A stretch of DNA of 64,000 nucleotides from Nansenia antarctica (GCA_963989245.1 OZ022349.1:32395393-32459392); one strand, 5' to 3'. Numbered from the stretch's first letter, positions 45,701 to 56,721 are shown. A program made the numbers and translations. Notes: generated by a model from the sequence alone, not told the origin.

Positions 45701-45785
45701 GAGAGGGCTGCCGGTGTAGCTGTAACCGTGCCTTGAATTGTGACTGTGTCAATGTTCGATACCGTGCAACGGTATTAAAAGCTCG
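42714..45785 (-). mobile_element. L2-type LINE, 5'-truncated, long open frame
   Basis: The 3' end at the left has CATTTACATTTACATTTTTG, then GGCATTTAGCAGACGCC. The minus strand is open from about 45780 to 43024. The 5' end stops in endonuclease codons at about 45785. A 470-bp relative is at 168-637 and a 3' tail relative at 58449-58700. About 3.07 kb. No clear target duplication was found. Confidence 0.85.
43024..45780 (-). pseudogene. L2 LINE ORF2, partial endonuclease + RT
   Basis: The frame runs upstream of any ATG. It starts in the endonuclease (SGRGGGTGLLISPKWS, then VIYRPPGQLGDF, LLGDFNFQS, QLDLVFTRSS and SDHHFISF). The linker follows, then RT: LLDLSAAFDTVNHQ (block A), GVAQGSVLGPLLFSLYT (block B), YHSYADDTQLFLSF (block C) and a C-terminal RFKTLVLAYQAAKGTAP/APRWWNELP tail, ending at 43024. 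About 80 residues of the linker (44680-44930) are read in a shifted frame bounded by two compensating indels; the expected L2 linker (SADDFVTYFEKKVDD) lies in another frame, which also holds one stop. The N-terminus is missing, so it is inactive. Confidence 0.87.
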
Positions 45786-46024
45786 CATGATTACACTTAG
45801 TGTGCGGAGTCCAATCCATATCCACGCTACAATAGTATTGATTCATTTCAGAATTTAGGTTATATAATTATCTTGGCTAATGAAAAAAAGTGAATGGGTT
45901 GGAAAGAAAGACGATTATATTCTCGATTAGCTTTTTGTAGTTCTGTGAACAACACCATTTATTGAACAAACAAATCTGCATTGGCAGAATGAAGAATTAA
46001 ACGTGATGACCATTGGCAGGACAA

Positions 46025-46330
46025 ACTAATATTAGTTGGAACAACATTCTAATATTAGTTGGACCAACATTCTAATATTAGTTGGACCAACAATCTAATA
46101 TGAGTTGGACCAACAATCTAATATGAGTTGGACCAACAATCTAATATGAGTTGGACCAACGATCTAATATGAGTTGGACCAACAATCTAATATGAGTTGG
46201 ACCAACAATCTAATATGAGTTGGACCAACAATCTAATATGAGTTGGACCAACAATCTAATATGAGTTGGACCAACAATCTAATATTAGTTGGACCAACAT
46301 TCTAATATTAGTTGGAACAACAAACTCAAA
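46025..46330. repeat. 23-bp minisatellite (motif A)
   Basis: About 13 units of CTAATATGAGTTGGACCAAC plus AAT, bordered by variants with TTAGTTGGAACAACAAACTC. The same motif occurs inverted at about 50480-50605. 45786-46024 has no feature. Confidence 0.9.
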
Positions 46331-46364
46331 ATTATTAGTTGGAACAACAAACTCAACAGTTTAC

Positions 46365-46413
46365 AACAGAAAGGTAACAACAGAAAGGTAACAACAGAAA
46401 GGTAACAACAGAA
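46365..46413. repeat. 14-bp repeat (motif B)
   Basis: Three to four copies of AGGTAACAACAGAA. The reverse complement occurs three times at 50187-50230. Confidence 0.85.
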
Positions 46414-46515
46414 AGGAAATTAATTTAGCCAACTCAATTTCAAACTAACCATTGAACCCCTATGCTTACTGAACATAGAACGCCTCAAGCCAAGTTTCAA
46501 GTTCATTGTTCCACC

Positions 46516-46621
46516 CCATTACACAAGTATAACTGAGTAAAGGCTTCAGTTTCATTACACAAGTATAACAGAGTAAAGGCTTCAGTTTCATTACACAAGT
46601 ATAAGAGAGGAAAGGCTTCAG
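46516..46621. repeat. 36-bp triplicate
   Basis: Three tandem copies of a 36-bp unit with CATTACACAAGTATAA and AGAGTAAAGGCTTCAGTTT. Confidence 0.85.
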
Positions 46622-46864
46622 GTTCTCTACATTGCAGCAACAATTGAAATAAAGTGTCAGTAGTTATAAAAAAATAAAGTATTAAGAACAAATAAGACAA
46701 GACAGATAGAGTGGCAGCAATTATAAGAGACAAGTGAGACAAATAAGTTACACATTGAGGAATACAATAGTGGTAGTAATGCAAATAATAGAAATGAAAT
46801 GAAAGATCATGAAAGCTCCCCTATCATCAATAGGCAGCCTGTTAACAATGACTGCATCCCTGAG

Positions 46865-46917
46865 GGAGAGAGAGAGAGAGCAGAGGAGAGAGAGAGAAAG
46901 AGAGAGAGAGATCAGAG

Positions 46918-46948
<31 letters not shown>

Positions 46949-47003
46949 CAGAGGAGAGAGAGAGAGAAAGAGAGGGAGAGAGAGAGAGAGAGAGAGAGCA
47001 GAC
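46865..47003. repeat. (GA)n microsatellite
   Basis: GAGAGA with CAGAGGAGAG and AAAGAGAG interruptions. Confidence 0.95.
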
Positions 47004-47189
47004 GCCTAGAAGACGCTGCAGTACTGAGAGTGTTCACACTGTAAAGCTCAAGTCTGTTATGTACCTCACACCAAAGAAGAAGAAAACACCTCAACAACTT
47101 AGCAGGACGACATCACCTCTCTGTGACTCTTCTTCTCTCAAGTTCACAGGTTCCATTTTGTATGAAGGAACAACAACGCTCGTTAGGCC

Positions 47190-49160
47190 TGGAGAAGAGA
47201 CCGCTGTGACACCAAACCTGGATAAGAGACCGCTGTGACACCAAACCTGGATAAGAGACCGCTGTGACACCTGGATAAGAGACCGCAGTGACACCAAACC
47301 TGGATAAGAGACCGCTGTGACACCTGGATAAGAGACCGCTGTGACACCAAACCTGGATAAGAGACCGCTGTGACACCAAACCTGGATAAGAGACGCTGTG
47401 ACACCAAACCTGGATAAGAGACCGCTGTGACACCAAACCTGGATAAGAGACGCTGTGACACCAAACCTGGATAAGAGACCGCTGTGACACCAAACCTGGA
47501 TAAGAGACGCTGTGACACCAAACCTGGATAAGAGACGCTGTGACACCAAACCTGGATAAGAGACCGCTGTGACACCAAACCTGGATAAGAGACGCTGTGA
47601 CACCAAACCTGGATAAGAGACCGCTGTGACACCTGGATAAGAGACGCTGTGACACCAAACCTGGATAAGAGACCGCTGTGACACCTGGATAAGAGACCGC
47701 TGTGACACCAAACCTGGATAAGAGACCGCTGTGACACCTGGATAAGAGACCGCTGTGACACCAAACCTGGATAAGAGACGCTGTGACACCAAACCTGGAT
47801 AAGAGACGCTGTGACACCTGGATAAGAGACGCTGTGACACCTGGATAAGAGACGCTGTGACACCAAGCCTGGATAAGAGACCGCTGTGACACCAAACCTG
47901 GATAAGAGACCGCTGTGACACCAAACCTGGATAAGAGACCGCTGTGACACCAAACCTGGATAAGAGACGCTGTGACACCAAACCTGGATAAGAGACCGCT
48001 GTGACACCAAACCTGGATAAGAGACGCTGTGACACCAAACCTGGATAAGAGACCGCTGTGACACCAAACCTGGATAAGAGACGCTGTGACACCAAACCTG
48101 GATAAGAGACGCTGTGACACCAAACCTGGATAAGAGACCGCTGTGACACCAAACCTGGATAAGAGACGCTGTGACACCAAACCTGGATAAGAGACCGCTG
48201 TGACACCTGGATAAGAGACGCTGTGACACCAAACCTGGATAAGAGACCGCTGTGACACCTGGATAAGAGACGCTGTGACACCAAACCTGGATAAGAGACC
48301 GCTGTGACACCTGGATAAGAGACCGCTGTGACACCAAACCTGGATAAGAGACCGCTGTGACACCTGGATAAGAGACCGCTGTGACACCAAACCTGGATAA
48401 GAGACGCTGTGACACCAAACCTGGATAAGAGACGCTGTGACACCTGGATAAGAGACGCTGTGACACCAACGCCTGGATAAGAGACCGCTGTGACACCAAG
48501 CCTGGATAAGAGACCGCTGTGACACCAAACCTGGATAAGAGACTGCTGTGACACCAAACCTGGATAAGAGACCGCTGTGACACCAAACCTGGATAAGAGA
48601 CCGCTGTGACACCTGGATAAGAGACGCTGTGACACCAAACCTGGATAAGAGACCGCTGTGACACCTGGATAAGAGACCGCTGTGACACCAAACCTGGATA
48701 AGAGACCGCTGTGACACCAAACCTGGATAAGAGACGGTGTGACACCAAACCTGGATAAGAGACGCTGTGACACCAAACCTGGATAAGAGACCGCTGTGAC
48801 ACCTGGATAAGAGACCGCTGTGACACCAAACCTGGATAAGAGACCGCTGTGACACCAAACCTGGATAAGAGACGCTGTGACACCAAACCTGGATAAGAGA
48901 CGCTGTGACACCAAACCTGGATAAGAGACCGCTGTGACACCTGGATAAGAGACCGCTGTGACACCAAACCTGGATAAGAGACCGCTGTGACACCAAACCT
49001 GGATAAGAGACGCTGTGACACCAAACCTGGATAAGAGACGCTGTGACACCAAACCTGGATAAGAGACCGCTGTGACACCAAACCTGGATAAGAGACGCTG
49101 TGACACCAAACCTGGATAAGAGACGCTGTGACACCTGGATAAGAGACGCTGTGACACCAA
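47190..49160. repeat. 23-29 bp minisatellite, about 70 units
   Basis: The unit GACACCAAACCTGGATAAGA plus GACCGCTGT occurs in four length classes: with or without the 5-bp CAAAC segment, and with one or two C in GAC(C)GCTG. Thus 29, 28, 24 or 23 bp, mixed along the array with some higher-order runs. All three minus frames stay open for nearly 690 codons because no unit contains a stop on that strand; this is a composition effect, not coding. Confidence 0.95.
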
Positions 49161-49940
49161 CTGACTGTCTCAGAGGATATGACATGTTGCTGCTTTCTCA
49201 CTGACTGTCTCAGAGGATATTACCCGACATGTAATTGGTCTCCTTGTCCCCTGACTTTGATTCAGTAACGTACCTGAACAACAGCAGAGAATGAGAGAGG
49301 TCATGTTCGGAGGCATCAAGGTTTACAGGGTAAAACAAGAGACTTGAGTCACCATGCCTATCTGGCTATCATCTTGCATATCATTTGTGACACAGTCTGA
49401 TCACTTGATCCGCATGTCGGCAACCAATCAGAATGTTCAGACTTTACTTTTGAAACACAGAACTACATTTCAACGTTGTTGAGAATCACAACACAAACTC
49501 GCTAGTCGAGCCAAAATACTGCAACAACGCAATGGATTGGGTGAGTAATCCCCACGATTTATTAGTTAACAGTAATAAGCGACAACAGATTATGATTTGT
49601 TTGTTTATTTAATCATAAAAATAAACAAAAAATAGTTCCGCAACTGAACTTCAAATGGACTGTTGCCTAGTAACCTGTCATGTAGTCTAATCAACGGTCA
49701 TTTAGTAGAACATCTGTGCGGCGGAATGATACATAATATGTATACATATAATAGTCAGTCAGTCCCAGTGCTGTTATACTGTATATCAGCACTCATGGAA
49801 TGCCTCTTGTCCAATCAAATTACTTGGTTGGAACTAACTGTTGTATAATATAGAATATATATTATATTATAGAATAATCCATAAATATGTCACTGATGGA
49901 TCTAGTATATACTGTCCATTGTGACAGATCGTATAGAATC
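49161..49940. other. No gene seen
   Basis: A 20-bp direct repeat, CTGACTGTCTCAGAGGATAT, occurs at 49161 and 49201 with one copy joined to the array end. The remainder is unique AT-rich DNA. Confidence 0.6.
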
Positions 49941-49971
49941 AACACAAGCAGAACCACTCTCACCAACACAC

Positions 49972-50028
49972 TCACACACACACAAACACACACACACACA
50001 CACACACAAGCAAACACACACACACACA

Positions 50029-50092
<64 letters not shown>
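49972..50092. repeat. (CA)n microsatellite
   Basis: CA dinucleotides with AAAC and CCAC interruptions. Confidence 0.95.
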
Positions 50093-50093
<1 letters not shown>

Positions 50094-50186
50094 GATGTCT
50101 TGGCCTTGAGGACTTATGATACAGTGAGAGTGGTGTGTTATGGGTACAAGATTACTGCCTCTGTAAGGATTCATCCATCACAGGAG

Positions 50187-50230
50187 TTACCTTTCTGTTG
50201 TTACCTTTCTGTTGTTACCTTTCTGTTGTT
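50187..50230. repeat. Motif B, inverted
   Basis: Three copies of TTACCTTTCTGTTG, the reverse complement of the repeat at 46365-46413. Confidence 0.85.
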
Positions 50231-50271
50231 GCGGATGGGGTTGCATTCTCCCTCCGGCCTCCCACTATGCC

Positions 50272-50322
50272 TTCTCACTTTCTCACTCTCTCACCCTCTC
50301 TCTCTCCACTCACTCTCTCCAC

Positions 50323-50398
<76 letters not shown>

Positions 50399-50418
50399 TC
50401 ACCCTCTCTCTCCACACT
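50272..50418. repeat. (CT)n microsatellite
   Basis: CTCTCT with CACTCTC and CCACTCA interruptions. Confidence 0.95.
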
Positions 50419-50479
50419 CTAAAAAAAGAATAGTTGAGAATATTTAAAAATTCAAGGCAACCTTATGCACTAAGAATTT

Positions 50480-50605
50480 TGAGTTTGTTGTTCCAACTAA
50501 GAATTTTTAGTTTGTTGTTCCAACTAATATTAGAATGTTGGTCCAACTCATATTAGATCGTTGGTCCAACTCATATTAGATTGTTGGTCCAATTCATATT
50601 AGTGT
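50480..50605. repeat. Motif A, inverted
   Basis: TTGTTGTTCCAACTAAGAAT then GTTGGTCCAACTCATATTAG units. These are the inverse of the 46025-46345 array, including the GTTGTTCCAACT border variants. Confidence 0.88.
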
Positions 50606-50608
50606 GTG

Positions 50609-50652
<44 letters not shown>

Positions 50653-50668
50653 TGGGTGGGTGGGTGCG
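50602..50668. repeat. (GTGC)n microsatellite
   Basis: TGCG repeats ending in GGGTGGGTGGG. From 50669 to 51113 I see no gene; an (ATA)n is at 51024-51048. Confidence 0.9.
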
Positions 50669-51113
50669 TGAGTTTGGTTCTGCGTAAGACGCACATCAGT
50701 GTCGGTCTGTGAGAACAGACCAAGGCAGCTATTTGTGTGCCTTCATTATTGACTCTGCTAACCTCGTTTTTAGATGATTACAAAGACAGCCTCTCCGAAT
50801 GTCTGTGTAAAATACAGCCTAAGATAATGGAATTGTTGTTGTTGTTGCAATTTCGCCTCTAACTTTAATAATAATCCGTCTGTTGCAGGGTATGACGCTC
50901 TGGCTGTTTGGTCTCTAAAACGCACCTGATCGTATTCCTCTATTCACCCTGCTGCGTCCATACGACCTGTTCTGCCAATAAGTATCTTATAAGGCGAGCT
51001 TAATTAACTTTAAAAAAATATATATTATAATAATAATAATAATAATAACACACTCATTTCATAGTTGCAATTTAATGTAATATTGTGTGTTCCATGTGTT
51101 CCATGTGAGACTG

Positions 51114-51250
51114 AGGCTGCGTTCGTCAATTTGCTCTGCGAATGCCGGAGAGCACACTGGGTTCAAAGTCATAAAGGGAGTAATTTGATTGGACAAGAGG
51201 CATTCCATGAGTGCTGTTCAGATTTCCAGTGTGAATTTACGAGCGCAGCC
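51114..51250. mobile_element. Short MITE, copy 1
   Basis: The ends GGCTGCGTTCGTCAATTTGC and GTGAATTTACGAGCGCAGCC are imperfect inverted repeats. The interior GGGTTCAAAGTCATAAAGGG matches 63215-63357. About 137 bp, less than 350 bp upstream of uts2r. Confidence 0.8.
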
Positions 51251-51327
51251 AGAGAAGACTTCGCTATTTTAATGTAATTAGTTTTATTGATTATAATTGT
51301 TCTATTATTATTAAGCTGTGTGGATAT

Positions 51328-51408
51328 GTTAAAGCACTTTGAGCTGCAACGTTTGCAGGAAAAGTGCTATACAAATAAAGGTTATTATATTATTATTATT
51401 ATAATTAT
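51328..51408 (+). mobile_element. Retroposon 3' tail next to uts2r
   Basis: GTTAAAGCACTTTGAGCTGC, AACGTTTGCAGGAAAAGTGC and TATACAAATAAAGG, then (ATT)n. This is the same family as 23818-23895. It ends about 50 bp before the uts2r start codon. Confidence 0.8.
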
Positions 51409-51458
51409 TAATGGTCGTGATTTAATGTCATATAATGTGAGTGTGAGAAGGGTTCGAT

Positions 51459-52712
51459 ATGGGTGACGTCAGGAGCAGCGGCGCCGTGGCAGCGCAGACC
51501 GACACCAAGCCTGCACCGGTGTCTCACCGACTGAAACCTGAACAACTTCTCCACCACAACAACACATCGGAACACCACCAGAAGCTCTACACACACGGAG
51601 CGATGAATCACAACAAGTCTGTCAGTTCACACACCAGTCCGCCTACAAACAGCGGCTCCGGGACCGTGGACGAGCTGGTGGACGAGCTGGTGATCACCTC
51701 GACTTTCGGGACGTTGCTGTCGGTCGTTTACATCATCGGGGTGTCGGGGAATGTGTACACCCTGGTGGTGATGTGTCACTCCATCCGTTTCGCCACCTCC
51801 ATGTACATCTCCATCATCAACCTGGCTCTGGCGGACCTGCTCTATCTCTCCACCATCCCGTTCGTGGTGTGCACCTACTTCCTAAAGGACTGGTACTTCG
51901 GGGATGTGGGCTGTCGCCTCCTGCTCAGCCTGGACCTCCTCACCATGCACGCGAGCATCTTCACCCTCACCGTCATGTGCACGGAGCGCTACCTGGCCGT
52001 CACCAAACCCCTGGACACGGTCAGGCGCTCGAAGAGCTACCGCAAAGCCCTGGCTTGGGGGGTGTGGCTGCTGTCCCTGGTCCTAACCTTACCCATGACG
52101 GTCATGGTCACCCAGTCCACCAAGAGCGCACTGGACGGGGGCGTGAAGCGTATATGCGCGCCCACCTGGGGACCCCAGGCGTATAAGATCTACCTGACCG
52201 TGCTGTTTGGCACCAGTATCATGGCTCCGGGGTGTATTATCGGCTACCTGTATATGAGGTTGGCACGCACCTATCTCGAGTCCCAGAGGAACTCAACATC
52301 CATCAACAAAGTGGGCAACAAGCGCTCCCCGAAACAGAAAGTCCTGATCATGATCTTCACCATCGTGTTGGTGTTCTGGGCGTGTTTCCTGCCCTTCTGG
52401 ATCTGGCAGTTGCTGCCCCTGTACCACACCAAGCCCCTGGGCATGGCCTCGCGCACGCACACCTGCATCAACTACCTGGTGGCCTGCCTCACCTACAGCA
52501 ACAGCTGCATCAACCCGTTCCTCTATACCCTCCTCACCAAGAACTACCGGGAGTACCTGAAGAACCGGCACAAGAGCTTCTACCGCTACACGTCGTCGTT
52601 CAAGCAGCGCCCTCCCAGTCTGTACTCCTGGGGGGGGAAGTCGGTGTCCTCCAGTAACCAGTTCGATTTCAACTCGGAGACGCTAGCGATGGGGACCCTG
52701 AAGGGGCAGTGA
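51459..52712 (+). CDS. uts2r: Urotensin II receptor (class A GPCR)
   Basis: 417 aa in one exon. ATG 51459 is the first possible start, since an in-frame TGA lies at 51444-51446. The extracellular N-terminus (1-78) has sequons at N34, N35 and N52. Seven membrane segments follow: TM1 83-107 (N98), TM2 116-139 (LALAD, D125), TM3 152-175 with D159, the ligand-contact position in urotensin receptors, then ERY 177-179. TM4 is about 197-216, TM5 244-266, TM6 296-318 (FWACFLPFW) and TM7 336-358 (NPFLY 352-356). C152 and C233 form the usual disulfide. The block FGDVGCR, LTMHASIFTLTVM, ERY and PLDTV is characteristic of mammalian UTS2R. It couples to Gq and binds urotensin II and URP (family knowledge). 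The tail is Ser-rich. Which of the teleost uts2r paralogs this is cannot be told. Confidence 0.93.
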   Translation: MGDVRSSGAVAAQTDTKPAPVSHRLKPEQLLHHNNTSEHHQKLYTHGAMNHNKSVSSHTSPPTNSGSGTVDELVDELVITSTFGTLLSVVYIIGVSGNVYTLVVMCHSIRFATSMYISIINLALADLLYLSTIPFVVCTYFLKDWYFGDVGCRLLLSLDLLTMHASIFTLTVMCTERYLAVTKPLDTVRRSKSYRKALAWGVWLLSLVLTLPMTVMVTQSTKSALDGGVKRICAPTWGPQAYKIYLTVLFGTSIMAPGCIIGYLYMRLARTYLESQRNSTSINKVGNKRSPKQKVLIMIFTIVLVFWACFLPFWIWQLLPLYHTKPLGMASRTHTCINYLVACLTYSNSCINPFLYTLLTKNYREYLKNRHKSFYRYTSSFKQRPPSLYSWGGKSVSSSNQFDFNSETLAMGTLKGQ

Positions 52713-52861
52713 GACATGTGACCAAAGGGAGAGAGACGCGTTTGGGAAGTGCAACAGGTGAGTCGAGCAATTACGCGCCTGGGTTTTTGCTGGCGCTCTG
52801 GTGCGTAAACATAGTTAGTGTTATTGTTTCTCGGTTAACGGTGCCACGATGGTATTGACAT

Positions 52862-52950
52862 CATGACGATGATGATGATGATGAGGAGGAGGAGGAGGAG
52901 GAGGACGATGATGGTTATGATGATGATGATGATGATGATGATGATTGTTA
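52862..52950. repeat. (GAT)n/(GAG)n microsatellite
   Basis: GATGATGATGAGGAGGAGG tract downstream of uts2r, probably in its 3' UTR or just beyond. I saw no clear AATAAA between 52713 and 53317. Confidence 0.9.
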
Positions 52951-53164
52951 TGTGTATTATTCTCATGAAATGATCAGGAATCAAGAAATGTTGGTACTAT
53001 TCTGTCATGTTCTATAAGGTTAATATCACAATATTTAAGTAACCTGCATTTTCTACTAACATACTCTGAGTCTAATACAGTCAGACCCGCTCAGATCAGA
53101 TCCTCTCAGCCTCCTCCTCCTCTCCTCTTATGTTGCATGGTCAGATGCCTGCTCATATCACCTC

Positions 53165-53317
53165 AAACCCTCTGTTATAAGACTCTGACACTCTCACCAC
53201 ATTGTTATAAAACTCTCACCACATTGTTATAACACTCTCACCACATTGTTATAACACTCTCACCCTCATTGTTAGAACACTCTGACACTCTCACTCCATT
53301 GTTAGAACACTCTCACC
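53165..53317. repeat. 22-26 bp minisatellite, left part
   Basis: Units such as CACATTGTTATAACACTCTC, with GTTAGAACACTCTGACACTC variants. Resumes at 54823 after the hAT. Confidence 0.88.
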
Positions 53318-54822
53318 CAGTGGCGTACCGCAAAATCCCGCAAGGTGGCGGCGGGGGCCCTTTCGCAACGGAGTAAAAAAAAAAAAAAAAGGCCGATGCG
53401 TTATTGACGTTGCGAAATTTCGCAATATGCACTCTACATTCTAAATGCTTGACTTAGCAAAAGGTACAAACAAGTGAGAGCAATAGCCTATAACTAAAAC
53501 CAATGGTAGACTACATCAGTAGAATGTATTATAAGTAGAAAAGTACAAGCTTTATTTCTTTTAACAAAGTGTGGTGTGCACAGCAGCGCGATATCTGTAA
53601 ACATACAATCTGTAGACTCTCCGCTAAGGGTTGCCAGATGGGATTGAGAATTTCCAACCTAACCAATCTAAAAACTTCTAAATCCACCAAAAAACAGCCC
53701 ATCTGGCAACCCTGTCTCCGCTGCATCAGAGTCTACTTGTTGCGCAAAATTGGCCAGGGTTTGTCAAATCCTTTGTTGGACATCTCGTTTCTTAAGTCCT
53801 GGTATATTGTGGCATTTCTTTACTGTTTGCCATCTGGTCTAGGAATACCCAGGGAGACGCAGACAGCAGAAGTAGAATAGAATAGTAGAATAGAAAAAGA
53901 AACAGCTATAACCATGCTGAATGATGTACCTGTATGATGCACTGACAGTCTGTGACTGTGAACCTGGCCGGACCCTGCCCTTCTGCCTGAGTTTGAGTAT
54001 GATGCTGCCCAAATGAATGTTATTGTTTAGTGCTGTACGCTTTCGTGGTATTATATTGTGTGAATTATCATCTGTAGGCCTATGTTGTTTTTCTTTCACT
54101 CGACTAACCGCCGAGATAATACTTGAGACATGTACTTCCGTAAACATATTTTTTTATTTGTTTTTTTTTACAATATCGGACCGACAGTCCCACATATAGC
54201 GGCTATAATGTCCGAATAGAGAATCTACCACCACCTAAAGAATGCCTATTGCACTTGTATCCATGTTGAGAGTGAATGACACAGGGACAGACAATCAGGC
54301 AGCAAGGTGCACCGAAGCCGGGTCAGCCTGCACCATGCCAGCTGCAGTAACACTGGCCTCCACAGTGGTGCTGCTAGCAACAGGTGCATCAACGACGTTT
54401 GTCCCTGACCCAGTGCTAATCGCATCCCTACCCGCGTCTCAGAAGCTGCATTGGGTAAAAGAAAATATGACATTTTTCGAAGTTTCGCTGAATTTTGTTC
54501 CTTTTTATAGGAACGTTCCTGTTTTTGCGCAACGCTGAGGTATTTTCGCATGCTCATTTTCCTTGTGTCTTGCTGCCTACGTGTGACGTCAAAGTCATGT
54601 TGCTATTGGATACGGCTAACTATGTATATCTTTTTAAATATAGGCCTATATATTAAAATTAAGGTTGACACAATGAAGGGCCACTTATTTTCTTTGTTTT
54701 ATATTTTCTAAAATTAAAAAATAAATAAATAATAATACATTTGGATACAATGTTAGGGGGCCCCCTAGTGGCTGGGGCCCCCCCGCGGTGCGTCGCTTGC
54801 GGGCCCGTCCGCTACGCCACTG
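53318..54822. mobile_element. Non-autonomous hAT
   Basis: The ends are CAGTGGCGTACCGCAAAATC and, inverted, CAGTGGCGTAGCGGACGGGC. The duplication CTCTCACC is at 53310-53317 and 54823-54830. The minus strand near 54530-54440 reads YKKEQNSAKLRKMSYFL, perhaps a hAT transposase N-terminal relic. It contains a GTTGCCAGAT hairpin (53627-53713). 1505 bp. Confidence 0.93.
53627..53713. repeat. 87-bp hairpin, GTTGCCAGAT family, copy 2
   Basis: 16-bp perfect inverted ends AGGGTTGCCAGATGGG/CCCATCTGGCAACCCT. The interior AACCTAACCAATCTAAAAAC is related to copy 1. Confidence 0.8.
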
Positions 54823-54970
54823 CTCTCACCCCATTGTAAGAACACTCTGACACTCTCACCCTCATTGTGAGAACACTCTGACCCTCTCACCCTCATTGTT
54901 AGAACACTCTCACCCTCATTGTTAGAACACTCTCACCCCATTGTTAGAACACTCTGACACTCTCACTCAC
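54823..54970. repeat. 22-26 bp minisatellite, right part
   Basis: Continuation of 53165-53317, with CACCCTCATTGTTAGAACAC units. Confidence 0.88.
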
Positions 54971-55072
54971 CCTGTCAGCCCAGCAGGGCTCCCAGAGGTG
55001 TGTATGGGAGCTGGTCTGAGCACGTTGATACATAGCCTCATAAGGACTGTGAACTTCAACACTGGGCCTGTA

Positions 55073-55287
55073 GAGTGTACACTACCTTGACTACCCCAGG
55101 GTGTCAGCACTGCTAGTGTACACTACCTTGACTACCCCAGGGTGTCAGCACTGCTAGTGTACACTACCTTGACTACCCCAGGGTGTCAGCACTGCTAGTG
55201 TACACTACCTTGACTACCCCAGGGTGTCAGCACTGCTAGTGTACACTACCTTGACTACCCCAGGGTGTCAGCACTGCTAGTGTACAC
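55073..55287. repeat. 41-bp minisatellite
   Basis: Five near-identical units of TAGTGTACACTACCTTGACT followed by ACCCCAGGGTGTCAGCACTGC. The unit contains the palindrome TAGTGTACACTA. Confidence 0.93.
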
Positions 55288-55295
55288 TAGATATT

Positions 55296-55706
55296 ACAGT
55301 AGTTAAAATAATAATAATAATAATAATATATTTTATTTTTTAAAGTGCTTTTAATTTGAACATTTATTTAGAAATGTCATTTAATCTCAAAGTGCATACT
55401 GTAGAACTGAGTGCATTAAAACAAACAATACATTATTAGGGTTAGTATTATTGTGTATAATATAATAAATGTGTCTATGTCCTTATCCTACTTCACGGGG
55501 TGTGTTTTCAACATAGGAGAACGGTGATTGTGTTATTATGTATTATTATTATTATATTATTATGTATTATTATTATTATATTATTATGTATTATTGTATA
55601 TTATTATATTAATTATTATGTATTATATTATGAATAATATAATAATACATTAATATAATAATACATGTATTATGTATTAATATTGTATAATTGTGTATTA
55701 TTATTA
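55296..55706. repeat. AT-rich (ATT/ATA)n stretch
   Basis: (AAT)n at 55303-55325, AT-rich sequence, then ATTATTATGTATTATT repeats at 55530-55705. From 55707 to 56257 I see no gene. Confidence 0.85.
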
Positions 55707-56257
55707 TTAACAACAAAGTCCAGTACAGGAAGGTCCTTCTGAAGAGGTGAGTCAGTCTTGGTGTGAAGGAGGAGAGCATCTAGCCCTCGCCCTCGCCTCT
55801 GAGCTGCAATTTAACAGAAAGCTGAACCCGTGTCACACAGTCTACAAAACCCCATTGACCGTACCATCTCAATCAGAGTGATTAATCATCGAGCATCGAG
55901 GTTGAAATCGACCCCGGGTATAGAATATAGATCACCACCAGCATGTGACCAAGATAAAAAACCTTTTCAAAGGAAGGAGGCGTCTGTGGTTCCAGGCTGC
56001 GCAGCGGGACGTTACCTTCTGTCCTGAGTGTTCCTGTGGCCTTAACGAGGGATCCATAATCAACCCTCATGTTTTATGTAGAGTCCATAACACCTTCATT
56101 AAGATGCCCCCCTGCGCTAAAAAGGAGACTCATTTAGTCTAATTTGCTCTATTAAGATCAGAGTCAGGCCAGACCAGCCAGACCATCTGCTCAGACATTT
56201 CCACCCCCGCAGAAAAGTCACCTTTAAACACACGCCATCAAGTGGCATAAGGACATA

Positions 56258-56633
56258 GACACACACGCACATCGCACACACTACACACACACACACACCG
56301 CACACACTACACACACACACACACACGCACACACCGCAAACACACACACGCACAAACACACACACACACAAACACGCACACACACAAACACACACACACA
56401 CACCGCAAACACACACACGCACAAACACACACACACACAAACACGCACACACACAAACACGCACACACACCGCACACACAAACACACACACACACACACC
56501 GCACACACTACACACACACGCACACACACCGCACACACTACACACACACACACACACACACACATACCGCACACACTACACACACACACGCACACACACC
56601 GCACACCGCACACACTACACACACACACACACC
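56258..56633. repeat. Compound (CA)n with CACCGCA units
   Basis: About 375 bp of CACACA with repeated ACACACCGCACACACTACAC and CACCGCAAACACACAC units, a higher-order microsatellite. A shorter GT counterpart (CGGTGTGTG type) lies at 56722-56802. Confidence 0.93.
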
Positions 56634-56721
56634 ATGAAATCATGTTTTCTAGATCATATCCGCAACAGTGACATTTGCCAGTGAAAAGCCTCGGCTTTTT
56701 AGTTGCGCTTGCACACTTCTT

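Noticed and set aside
47091..49201. Three overlapping minus frames of about 670-690 codons
   Set aside because: They are the same minisatellite in three phases; no unit holds a stop on that strand. A protein would not be open in all three frames.
50187..50447. Ser/Leu-rich secreted-like protein
   Set aside because: CT microsatellite read in frame.
51773..52657. Other open plus frames across uts2r (137 and 141 codons)
   Set aside because: GC-rich shadow frames of the receptor gene with no recognisable domain.
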